Of a DNA stretch of 56,667 bases, positions 29,062-37,353 are shown piece by piece. The notes below the pieces were generated by a model. That model was not told the DNA's origin. It worked only from the letters and a program-made list of their open reading frames with translations, and did no database searches. The DNA is from Clostridia bacterium. Its GTDB lineage: Bacteria > Bacillota > Clostridia > Oscillospirales > Acutalibacteraceae. The translations under genes were made by a program, and so were the position numbers. Numbering within the stretch: the stretch's first letter is position 1; each line of letters opens with the position of its first letter. The stretch is taken from contig JAFSBZ010000040.1 of NCBI GenBank assembly GCA_017437005.1, forward strand, positions 1 to 56,667, read 5' to 3'.

Positions 29062-30618
29062 TTATTCCTGCTCACTGTCGCTTTCGCCAACTACAAAATC
29101 CTGCATTAGTGACGTATCGCCATCATCGTTTTCTTGCGCATCTTCTGTATACTCAAAATCGTTGATTATAAAATCATCGTTACCTGCAGCCGCGTACTCC
29201 TCATCAACGTTTGCGTATTTTGATGCTGATATTTTTGCTATAAGCAATATCGCTACAACTATAACTAATACCATTACTCCAACAAATATGAAGAACACTG
29301 TCTTGCCTGTCTTACTCATAGCGCTAAACCATACAAAATTATTGTTTTTTTCTTCCGTTTTTTCATTTGTATCAATGTCAGAGTTTTCTTGCTTAACATC
29401 CATATCAAATGCTATAGCGCGCTGTAGTGAGCCCTCGGCAGTGTCAAACTGATAATACGCGCGAGCTCCGTCAACATAGCATTTTACAATGCAAAATTCT
29501 TCAAACGCGACATCGACATAGTTGTACACCATAACCTCAACACCATCTATAGCGCGGGTAGATCTTGTATACTTTTGCGGTAGATATCCTTCTAAATCGG
29601 GACGTTCGATGATGTACATCTTTCCGTTTGTGTTAATATAATTTAAACGAGTAAACTGGTCGGCTTCGTTTCTTGTGTAAAAAGCGCCGTTTTCACCTGC
29701 AGCATCCACCAACCAATAAAGAGTATATTCGCCGTGATCGTCATTTACCACGGCAATCTCGGCCTCTTTACGCGTTGCAGTACCTACCGTAAAGCCTGCC
29801 GGTATTCTGGCATTTGAAAGATCGTTTACTATGGTATAATCCTGACCGTCAATTACAACAAGCGTTGGATTGGCATCGCGCGCAGCCTGATCGGCATCGA
29901 GTGTTTCCTGCTCGCTCATACGCTTAATGTTTATCGTATATGATTTTTTAGTTCCATCTTGCGCAGTAACGGTAAGCACACGCTCGTTATCGCCAACCGC
30001 AAGCTCAAATGTTCCGCCGCCTGAATAGGTCGACTTTCCGTCAGCTACAGCGCCTGTAATGCTTACAGAAGCAACCTCGTATCTTACAGTTGCTGTATAT
30101 TCGGTTGTGTTTGGATTAAACGCAGGAGAAAGCGAACCGTTACTCAACCTAATAGATGCGAGGTTTGCGTTTGCAGATGGTTTTGGTGCGACAACAGTAA
30201 TATTAGCGGAAGTGTTTGCTCTTGATTCTGCCTCGCCGCCGCCCAAAATTATCGCAGTTACTTTTGAATTACCCGCCGCAATAGCGGTAAAATTCAATGT
30301 GTATGAACTTGTCTTAGAAGGCTTGGTTGCGCTAAAGCCATCATCAACTATTTTTACTGTTCCGTTACCGGCATTGTAATCCGCACCTGAAACGCTGTTA
30401 AGACGAAGTACGCTTGAATTGTAATTCACATCAACCTCAACCGCATAAAGAGTTGCGTCGGCATTAAAATTCACCTTAACACTAAAGCTTTCACCTATTT
30501 CGTACTCGCCTGCTCCTGTTATAGTTGCGCTTGCCGCAGACACATTAAAAGCAAATACCGATAAAATTATTGCCGCTATCATTAAAATTGAAAATAAGGA
30601 TTTGATTGTTCTTTTCAT
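29062..30618 (-). CDS. membrane-anchored cohesin-domain protein
   Basis: 518 aa. Signal peptide (1-28), cohesin (about 30-150; GESFSVKVNFNADATLYAVE, VDVNYNSSVLRL), a cadherin-like beta-sandwich (about 160-235; FNPNTTEYTATV, DGTKKSYTINIKR), a middle domain of about 190 aa, one membrane helix (about 440-462) and an acidic cytosolic tail of about 45 aa. The cohesin would hold dockerin proteins at the membrane. AGAGG precedes ATG 30618. It follows the dockerin-glucosaminidase gene by 13 bases, so receptor and possible ligand are co-transcribed. Confidence 0.85.
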   Translation of the reverse strand: MKRTIKSLFSILMIAAIILSVFAFNVSAASATITGAGEYEIGESFSVKVNFNADATLYAVEVDVNYNSSVLRLNSVSGADYNAGNGTVKIVDDGFSATKPSKTSSYTLNFTAIAAGNSKVTAIILGGGEAESRANTSANITVVAPKPSANANLASIRLSNGSLSPAFNPNTTEYTATVRYEVASVSITGAVADGKSTYSGGGTFELAVGDNERVLTVTAQDGTKKSYTINIKRMSEQETLDADQAARDANPTLVVIDGQDYTIVNDLSNARIPAGFTVGTATRKEAEIAVVNDDHGEYTLYWLVDAAGENGAFYTRNEADQFTRLNYINTNGKMYIIERPDLEGYLPQKYTRSTRAIDGVEVMVYNYVDVAFEEFCIVKCYVDGARAYYQFDTAEGSLQRAIAFDMDVKQENSDIDTNEKTEEKNNNFVWFSAMSKTGKTVFFIFVGVMVLVIVVAILLIAKISASKYANVDEEYAAAGNDDFIINDFEYTEDAQENDDGDTSLMQDFVVGESDSEQE

Positions 30619-30631
30619 TTTTATACCTCTG

Positions 30632-32215
30632 TTAATCAATTGTTTTTACACCTAAGATGTGCATTTTTATTGCCGCAAGATCGACCGCGTTGATTGCACC
30701 GTCAGAGTTCACATCTGCCGCTGTATACGCATTGCCTTCTGCTTTTTTAACACCTAAAATATCCATTTTAACGGTCGCCAAATCAACAGCGTTAATTACA
30801 CCGTCGTCATTTGTATCACCCTTTTTGATTACGGGTTCGGGTGGTGGCGTAGGTTCTGGCTCTGGTTCAGGCTCTGGATCAGGCGTTGGTTCGGGAATTA
30901 CAACCTCGCTTGGAGCAGGACATACCGTTTCGGGCATATCGGCAAAAACGGGAATTGAAAATGTAATTGCCGCTTCGTTATTTGTTACGCATCCTTTTTG
31001 AAGATACATAGCATTGGTCCACGCATCATAAAGCGCCGAAGCATATTGATGATTCCATATTTTATTAACAACGTTGAAATCTTTATAATAATATGTATCT
31101 TGTCCTACGCTTATATAACCATCGGCATATTTTTTCGCTCCGCCTATTATTGATGCTTCACGGCTGTTCCAACCATTATTTTTAGCGTATGTCAATCCGG
31201 ATGCAATTATTTCGTTTATAGAAGAACCGCTTGCCGCAAAGTTAAAGAAGTTGTAATAACCCTCAAAACCGGGGTACTCACCCGATACAAGACCCGAGTT
31301 GCCCTCGCCCTGCTCTATAATTATGGTAGCCGCAAGCACATACGGGCTTACACCGCTTTCTGTGGCGGCTTTAATTAAATCCTCAACATACGCATCGACA
31401 TCAATATTACCATCACCGTCTTTATCATAACCGACTTCTAAAAAAGTACCTTTTATGATAGTGCGTAAATTCTCGTGCAGATTTTCGTCAACCTGATATG
31501 ATTGCTGCATAAATGCAAAAATCATATTTTCGTTAAGCGAATTGCGTGGATCCATAAAATACTCTATCGCAGCGCGTGAAGCATAGGTCCAGCGTTCTTC
31601 AAGTACTATCCATTTTTGTGTGTCGGTATCAAACGCGCGCATATCGCGCCATTCGTTACCGCCGTATGTAAACTCTACCCACTTAAGTGTGTTTTTCACG
31701 TTATCCACACCGTACTGCGCCTCAACCGCTTGCTTAAAGGTTAAATCAAACTTATTTGCTACAAATTTCCAATTTGGATATTTTGCGTGCAAAACACGTA
31801 ACGCGGCGTGATAACTTTCCGGAAAATTTTTAAGATTTTGTTCAAAATCTTCATCGTGTTCATATTCGGGTTTTAAAATAACGTGTACTGAATAAGCGTA
31901 GCCCTCGTTCTCAAGCTTATCACCATAGTTAATTTTGTACCACTTGTCACCGTCACCATCCAGCGCTTCGCCCAAAACCATTATTTGCGAGCCATCGGCA
32001 AGCTCGCATAGTTTTTCAGACTTGCCCTTATTTTCCTCGGTTTCGTGATTGGTGGTTCCCGGTAAAGAATATATTTGCGCAACGCCTTTATTATACGCAT
32101 TTTTTATTTCAGCTTTAACAGGATAAGTAATCGCTTTTACTGACAATGTGGCAAAGCAACCAAAAAATATAGCCATACATAAAAATAAGCTTAGAAACTT
32201 TTTGCACTTTAACAA
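30632..32215 (-). CDS. dockerin-bearing glucosaminidase with SH3-like domain
   Basis: 527 aa. Signal peptide, bacterial SH3-like domain (about 35-115; KWYKINYGDKLENEGYAYS), N-acetylglucosaminidase domain of GH73 type (about 185-420; ATIIIEQGEGNSG, YYNFFNFAASGSS), a Pro/Glu linker and a C-terminal dockerin with two calcium loops (GDTNDDGVINAVDLATVK, DVNSDGAINAVDLAAIK). Predicted peptidoglycan hydrolase. Start TTG 32215 is preferred because GGGGTGA lies 9 bases upstream. ATG 32248 lacks a ribosome-binding site and is only about 8 bases from the transcript start. Confidence 0.87.
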   Translation of the reverse strand: MLKCKKFLSLFLCMAIFFGCFATLSVKAITYPVKAEIKNAYNKGVAQIYSLPGTTNHETEENKGKSEKLCELADGSQIMVLGEALDGDGDKWYKINYGDKLENEGYAYSVHVILKPEYEHDEDFEQNLKNFPESYHAALRVLHAKYPNWKFVANKFDLTFKQAVEAQYGVDNVKNTLKWVEFTYGGNEWRDMRAFDTDTQKWIVLEERWTYASRAAIEYFMDPRNSLNENMIFAFMQQSYQVDENLHENLRTIIKGTFLEVGYDKDGDGNIDVDAYVEDLIKAATESGVSPYVLAATIIIEQGEGNSGLVSGEYPGFEGYYNFFNFAASGSSINEIIASGLTYAKNNGWNSREASIIGGAKKYADGYISVGQDTYYYKDFNVVNKIWNHQYASALYDAWTNAMYLQKGCVTNNEAAITFSIPVFADMPETVCPAPSEVVIPEPTPDPEPEPEPEPTPPPEPVIKKGDTNDDGVINAVDLATVKMDILGVKKAEGNAYTAADVNSDGAINAVDLAAIKMHILGVKTID

Positions 32216-32262
32216 TTTTATTTTCACCCCAAACGGATATTTTCCCATTATAATACGAATAT

Positions 32263-32291
32263 ATTATATATTTTATGTCGTATTATGTCAA
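32263..32291 (-). promoter_or_regulatory. promoter of the glucosaminidase/cohesin operon
   Basis: Minus strand TTGACA, 17-bp spacer, TATAAT. Confidence 0.85.
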
Positions 32292-32293
32292 CC

Positions 32294-32330
32294 GAAAAAA
32301 ATTGGCAGAAGAACGCTCTTCTGCCAATTG
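32294..32330 (-). terminator. terminator of the rimP-to-DUF1015 operon
   Basis: AATTGGCAGAAGA/TCTTCTGCCAATT stem with T7 on the minus strand, just after the stop at 32332. Confidence 0.9.
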
Positions 32331-32331
32331 A

Positions 32332-33519
32332 TTATTTAATTTTTCTTGCTTCTATGTAAAAGCGTTTATCGTCGGCGTGCCCCATAGAAAATGTCTTTCT
32401 GGGAAGTGAGCCGTCAGCATTTACAGCTTCGAAAAGCTCGCTTTTTTGCATACCGTCAAAGATAAAGCCTATTGCATTTGGACGTGATGCTAATTTTTTA
32501 AGCGAATCCTCACCGTGAATATAGTCAACCTCGGCTTCGGTGTGATTTTTTACATATTCATCTAGGAATGTCTGCAATGTGCCTACCGCTAATTTTGCGG
32601 TTGGATTTACGCCAATTTCTATTTCGGTGTCGCCGTAATAACACTTAAACGTCTGACTGCCCTCGCCCATAGCCTTAACAAAATCATTTATTAAGCTTTG
32701 TGGCTCTACACCAAATACCACACGGTAAATCGGTTCAAATTCGAGCGCAGTATCGTGAATATTCACAATCTCGGTAAGAGCGTAACGCGAAGCTTCGGTT
32801 TTATTTAAGTTATAGCACTCTTTTGCAGTAGCAAGTGAATGATTACCGTCGCCTACGCAAAACAAAAAGCCGTCATTTTGCTGTTTTAATTCTTCCAACA
32901 AAGACAAGACCGTGCTTTTTGCCTCGTCATCCAAAAGATAACCAGTAATGCTACCCGCATTGCACATAAGCGTAAAGTCATATGCCTTATTAAAACGATT
33001 TTTGCTTGCTGCAAGATACGAAAAAATCTTATCTTCTACATCGTCAAAAAGCAGCATTACGTGTGGAAGCTCCAACGGAGCATTTTTACGAATTTCAACA
33101 CGCGGCGGTATTCGTGACAAAACTGTTTGTTCTGTGGCGCGTATTTCGGCTGTGGTGCCTGCGCGATAATCGTAACACTCAAGGTCAATTTTACCAACAA
33201 TACCACGACGGCATTTACCGTCGGATTGTATACGCTCTACAAAGATTACGCTATCCTTATACTCATTGAAAACATTATTATCAATATACTCCTGCATATT
33301 TTTGTTTATTGTATTTATGCGCTCGCTATTGTCGGCCGATAAATAAACTTCGGGCAAAACAATATTTAATGCGCTTGGATTATTACCCGCCGCTATTTTT
33401 ACCTCCTGCCAATATTCAGGCTCTGATGTATACTGATCACAAGCAATAGTAGCCCAGGATTCAAAATTAGCTTTTGGCAAAAGTATATCTGCTGCAGAAA
33501 AAGAATGATTGTATTTCAT
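32332..33519 (-). CDS. DUF1015 family protein
   Basis: 395 aa, full-length DUF1015 (COG4198) protein. Family signatures include VGDGNHSLATAKECYN (residues about 235-250), ELPHVMLLFDD and a C-terminal YIHGEDSL...GFIFDGMQ. The biochemical function is not settled. It follows the lipoprotein gene by 12 bases and is the last gene of the translation operon transcript, followed by a strong terminator. Confidence 0.87.
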   Translation of the reverse strand: MKYNHSFSAADILLPKANFESWATIACDQYTSEPEYWQEVKIAAGNNPSALNIVLPEVYLSADNSERINTINKNMQEYIDNNVFNEYKDSVIFVERIQSDGKCRRGIVGKIDLECYDYRAGTTAEIRATEQTVLSRIPPRVEIRKNAPLELPHVMLLFDDVEDKIFSYLAASKNRFNKAYDFTLMCNAGSITGYLLDDEAKSTVLSLLEELKQQNDGFLFCVGDGNHSLATAKECYNLNKTEASRYALTEIVNIHDTALEFEPIYRVVFGVEPQSLINDFVKAMGEGSQTFKCYYGDTEIEIGVNPTAKLAVGTLQTFLDEYVKNHTEAEVDYIHGEDSLKKLASRPNAIGFIFDGMQKSELFEAVNADGSLPRKTFSMGHADDKRFYIEARKIK

Positions 33520-33531
33520 AATTATCCTCGT

Positions 33532-34266
33532 TTAATAATAAGAAAATTCTATAGAATCAATATGGTCTTCGGCAGTATCAACATAAATGGTAATACCGCT
33601 TCGACGATCGCTTTCGCTTATAAACCAATCAAGATAATACTTGTTCTCTGCCACACAATAAAAATGTGAAGGGAATCCAAGTTGTTCGATGATGTCGGTT
33701 ATTGCAGAAACATTATTCACTCCGTTAACAAAGAACTGTCCGTATTCTGCGTTTGCGTCAATAATGTTTTCTTTAACTATAAACTTAACTATTGGACACT
33801 TTTTAAGTGCAACAGAGGATTTTTTGTTGTTGTAAAAAACAGCGGTTATTTTTTTGTTGTATTCATTTATAAATTCCGTCGTTATTGATTTTCCTGCCAA
33901 AATTTGCGAATCCTCATTGTACTCGGTCGACTCTACAAGCGCCCAACCATCCCGAGTCATATTTTTATAAGAAGTGGGAACCTCCAACGCGCTACCAACA
34001 TAAGTGATTTTGTACTTAAAATCTCCGCCGAGATATATGTCAGCGTAATTTTCTTCATCATAAAGACTTATATCTACATATGTTGGCATAACACCGTCTT
34101 CTGATATTATTTCGGGAATTTTAATTTCTTTATTAGGTGTCTTTTGTGTTGTGTCGGTGCTTTGCGGCTTAGCTGAAGATTTACCGTAATTTTCATCAAA
34201 CTTTTCGCATGCCGAAAGGCCAAGCAAAAAAACCAAACACAAAAATATGCTTAATATTCTTTTCAT
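33532..34266 (-). CDS. lipoprotein of unknown function
   Basis: 244 aa. Lipobox LLGLSAC with Cys near residue 20, then a Ser/Thr/Gln-rich linker and a mixed domain with no family I recognise. It sits 10 bases after ribF and 12 before the DUF1015 gene, so it is co-transcribed with translation genes although it is exported. ORF-typical codon use and spacing make it real. Confidence 0.75.
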   Translation of the reverse strand: MKRILSIFLCLVFLLGLSACEKFDENYGKSSAKPQSTDTTQKTPNKEIKIPEIISEDGVMPTYVDISLYDEENYADIYLGGDFKYKITYVGSALEVPTSYKNMTRDGWALVESTEYNEDSQILAGKSITTEFINEYNKKITAVFYNNKKSSVALKKCPIVKFIVKENIIDANAEYGQFFVNGVNNVSAITDIIEQLGFPSHFYCVAENKYYLDWFISESDRRSGITIYVDTAEDHIDSIEFSYY

Positions 34267-34276
34267 TATTAGTCTC

Positions 34277-35119
34277 CTATATATCTAATAATTTTACGTC
34301 ATTTAAAATTGCCAATTTTAGCTCATCTACCGATGAAAATTTTTTCTCTTCTCTTACAAAGCGCAGTAATTCGGTTGTCATTTGCTTACCGTAAATATCG
34401 CCCGAAAAGCCCTTTATATATGTTTCACAACCTACGGCTTCGGTTTTGTACGTCGGGCGAATACCAATGTTTGTGATGGCGCTGTACGACTTGCCGTCAA
34501 TAGTAACCCGTGATACATACACGCCAAGCTTTAGGTCTACTAAATTGGTCGGATACATTTGATTAGCCGTTGGAAAACCAAACTGCCTGCCGCGCGCATC
34601 ACCGTGTACTACAGGCGCTGTAAATGAAAATCCACCATAAATTTGCGATGTGGCTTCCTCTATCCTTCCATCACGCATAAGCTGTCTGATATAAGTGGAC
34701 GAAACAACCCTATCGTCAATCATCACGGGCGGTACACAAATAAACTCTATATTGTTTTTTTTGCAAAAATCAGCAATGAGCGTTTTGTCACCACGCGCAT
34801 CCTTTCCAAACGCATAATTAAATCCACAAACTATTCTTTTGGGATTATATTTTTGTTTTAAAATATCAAGATATTCTTTTGCCTCGATATCCTTAACATT
34901 TTCAAACTGTTGCATATCAACCTTATTAATGCCCAACATTTTAAGGCGCTTCTCGCGTTCTGAAGGTAACATCAACAATTGTGGCTTTTGCGTAAGGTAG
35001 CTTTTTGGGGGTATATCAAATGTAACTGCAACACTGAAAATATCGGTCGCTTTTTCTATAACTGCGCGATGGCCCGCATGCAAGCCATCAAACGTACCAA
35101 GCACTATTGCAGTTTTCAT
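34277..35119 (-). CDS. ribF: bifunctional riboflavin kinase/FMN adenylyltransferase
   Basis: 280 aa. Makes FMN and then FAD from riboflavin. The N-terminal nucleotidyltransferase shows LGTFDGLHAGH and RVVSSTYIR; the C-terminal flavokinase shows GRQFGFPTAN and GVYVSRVTIDGKSYSAITNIGIRPT. Slightly short of the usual 300-315 aa but complete in motifs. It lies 8 bases after truB in the classic truB-ribF order. Confidence 0.95.
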   Translation of the reverse strand: MKTAIVLGTFDGLHAGHRAVIEKATDIFSVAVTFDIPPKSYLTQKPQLLMLPSEREKRLKMLGINKVDMQQFENVKDIEAKEYLDILKQKYNPKRIVCGFNYAFGKDARGDKTLIADFCKKNNIEFICVPPVMIDDRVVSSTYIRQLMRDGRIEEATSQIYGGFSFTAPVVHGDARGRQFGFPTANQMYPTNLVDLKLGVYVSRVTIDGKSYSAITNIGIRPTYKTEAVGCETYIKGFSGDIYGKQMTTELLRFVREEKKFSSVDELKLAILNDVKLLDI

Positions 35120-35127
35120 TTTTACAC

Positions 35128-36009
35128 CTACCTGTCAACCAAACATTCTATTTTTAAAAAATTTTCTTGTATATCGGCAAAGCCCAATCCTAAAAACTTT
35201 TCGCCAAAGTATACCCTATATGTTTTACTGTCAAAATTTTCGCACTTAATTCGGTCAAGGCTTAATTGCCCGCCGTTACAAAATCTTACCGCTTGTTTCT
35301 CGCTTACCTGTATTTTCGGCATATAATCTACAACTAAATCGCACGGAAGAATATAATCTTTAATATTTTCGGCGGTCAGGTTGTCCAATTTTACACATTT
35401 TTCTATATCGAAGCCTGCGGCACTTGTACGGCGAAGGCTTGTCAATACTGCTCCGCAACCTAATTTTTCACCGATATCACGGCAAAGAGAACGAATATAC
35501 GTGCCTTTAGATACTTTACAATCAATATCAAACTCATTTTGTTGGTTTAATGATGTTGTTTTAGAAAGTGAAAACACCTCTATCTCGCGGGCGGGAATTT
35601 CAACCGTTTCGCCACGTCGCGCCAACTCATACATACGTACACCGTTTTGTTTTATCGCACTATACATAGGCGGCGTTTGCATTTGTTTTCCTACAAAAAG
35701 GCTTAATATATTTTCTATTTCTGCATCGCTGCATTGCACGTTTTTTGTAGACAAAACATTTCCCGTAATATCGCAACTGTCAGTAGTAATACCTAGTTTT
35801 ACCGTAGCGCTATAACTTTTGTCGGCATCTATAAGATACTGCGACAAAACGGTAGCCCTGCCTATAAGTATAGGCAAAACACCTGTTGCCATGGGGTCAA
35901 GCGTACCCGTGTGACCAACACGCTTTTGTCCTGTTAATTTTCTTATACGCGCTACTGCGCCAAACGAGGTTATACCCTCTGCCTTATCGAGTAACAAAAG
36001 TCCAAGCAT
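35128..36009 (-). CDS. truB: tRNA pseudouridine-55 synthase
   Basis: 293 aa. Converts U55 in the T-loop of tRNAs to pseudouridine. Catalytic Asp in GHTGTLDPMATGVLP (near residue 40), QMQTPPMYSAIKQNG, and a CSKGTYIRSL-like KVSKGTYIRSLCRDIG; C-terminal PUA-like part present. Overlaps the 3' end of nrnA by 26 bases, which indicates translational coupling. Confidence 0.95.
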   Translation of the reverse strand: MLGLLLLDKAEGITSFGAVARIRKLTGQKRVGHTGTLDPMATGVLPILIGRATVLSQYLIDADKSYSATVKLGITTDSCDITGNVLSTKNVQCSDAEIENILSLFVGKQMQTPPMYSAIKQNGVRMYELARRGETVEIPAREIEVFSLSKTTSLNQQNEFDIDCKVSKGTYIRSLCRDIGEKLGCGAVLTSLRRTSAAGFDIEKCVKLDNLTAENIKDYILPCDLVVDYMPKIQVSEKQAVRFCNGGQLSLDRIKCENFDSKTYRVYFGEKFLGLGFADIQENFLKIECLVDR

Positions 36010-36973
36010 TTGTTTCCTCCATTTGCTGCTTTATAGCATCAAGTATTTTAACCTTTACCTCAGCAAGTGTGCCGTTTAGTATAGCTGCTGCAGCATTTTT
36101 ATGGCCGCCACCGCCAAGACAGTTACATATCTGCGAAGCGTTAAGCGGTTCATACGTGCGCACAGATGCCTTGTATGTGTCACTACCTGTTTGTTTTATT
36201 GTAACCCCCGCAATAACACCGTCCACACTACGAGAAATTTCGGTTATTCCTTCAAGGTCAGGACCGCTACAGCCTGTTTTTTCCTGCATTGCGGCAGTTA
36301 CGGTAATAATCATACATTTGTCATCAAAATGATATTCTGCCGTATCCAGTACCATACGCTCAAGTGTTAGTAAATCTTTACTTTTAGTATCAAACATTAT
36401 TTTGTTGATAACGTCGGCCCCTATACTGTACTCGTAAAGCGCCGCCGCAATCTTATGTGTTTTTGCAGTAACACACGAATATTTAAAGCAACCTGTATCG
36501 GTAGAAATACCTGTGTAAAGTGCTTTTGCGATTGTGTCATTTAGTTGGACGTTCAAATCAAGCAATAGCTCGTATATTATTTCACAGGTTGCCGACGCAT
36601 CGGCATCAAGATAAAGCGCTTTTGCATATCTTTGATTTGTTATGTGATGATCAATATTAAGGTCAACCTTGTCACCGAACTTTTCCTCCAGAGAGCCAAG
36701 CAATCGCTTATCTGCAATATCAACAGCTATAACCGTCGAGTCTTTATCGCAAATATGATCGGTTTCACACAAAAAATACGCATATTTTCCGGGTATTACA
36801 TCAGGGCAAATTACCTCGGCTTTTTTGCCAAGTTGTTTTAAACCGTAATACAGCGCATAGCCTGAGCCCAAGGTATCTCCATCGGGGGAAGCGTGTGTCA
36901 GAATAATATAATTATCATTATCCATTAAAAATTTTGCAGTATCAATTAATGAAAAATCAATACAATTACACAT
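35984..36973 (-). CDS. nrnA: bifunctional oligoribonuclease/pAp phosphatase
   Basis: 329 aa, DHH/DHHA1 phosphoesterase. Degrades nanoRNAs and dephosphorylates 3'-phosphoadenosine 5'-phosphate. Metal motifs: THASPDGDTLGSG, AVDIAD, the DHH in LNIDHHITN, and the DHHA1 GGGGHKNAAA near the C-terminus. Located between rbfA and truB as in other Firmicutes. Confidence 0.94.
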   Translation of the reverse strand: MCNCIDFSLIDTAKFLMDNDNYIILTHASPDGDTLGSGYALYYGLKQLGKKAEVICPDVIPGKYAYFLCETDHICDKDSTVIAVDIADKRLLGSLEEKFGDKVDLNIDHHITNQRYAKALYLDADASATCEIIYELLLDLNVQLNDTIAKALYTGISTDTGCFKYSCVTAKTHKIAAALYEYSIGADVINKIMFDTKSKDLLTLERMVLDTAEYHFDDKCMIITVTAAMQEKTGCSGPDLEGITEISRSVDGVIAGVTIKQTGSDTYKASVRTYEPLNASQICNCLGGGGHKNAAAAILNGTLAEVKVKILDAIKQQMEETNAWTFVTR

Positions 36974-37008
36974 AATATGTCACTTCCTTTCGTGACATCC
37001 TTTAACAT

Positions 37009-37353
37009 TTATTTGTCAAAAGATTCAATAATTTTAGAGATTTGCGCGCTATTTTCAATCGAATTGTCCGCAACAAATCGAAGTTCCGGAACCTTACGGA
37101 GCTTAAGGCGGGCGCCAAGCTCACGGCGGACATATCCCGCCGCGCTCTTGTTAAGCGCCTTTACCGATTCCTCGGTTTTTTCTTTACCTTCAATCGCGCT
37201 TACATATACAGTAGCATAAGACATATCTCCCGAAACATCGAGTTTTACAATGCTAAGCATTTTACTTACTCTGGGGTCTTTTATTTCGCGTAAAAGTTCG
37301 GACAAACAAAGTCTTATATCGCTGGTTACTCTGTTAATTTTAAATCCTGCCAT
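37009..37353 (-). CDS. rbfA: ribosome-binding factor A
   Basis: 114 aa. Assists 30S maturation at the 16S 5' end. Typical KINRVTSDIRLCLSELLREIKDPRV and a KH-like fold with LRKVPELRFVADNSIE. Start codon overlaps the infB stop by one base. Confidence 0.95.
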   Translation of the reverse strand: MAGFKINRVTSDIRLCLSELLREIKDPRVSKMLSIVKLDVSGDMSYATVYVSAIEGKEKTEESVKALNKSAAGYVRRELGARLKLRKVPELRFVADNSIENSAQISKIIESFDK

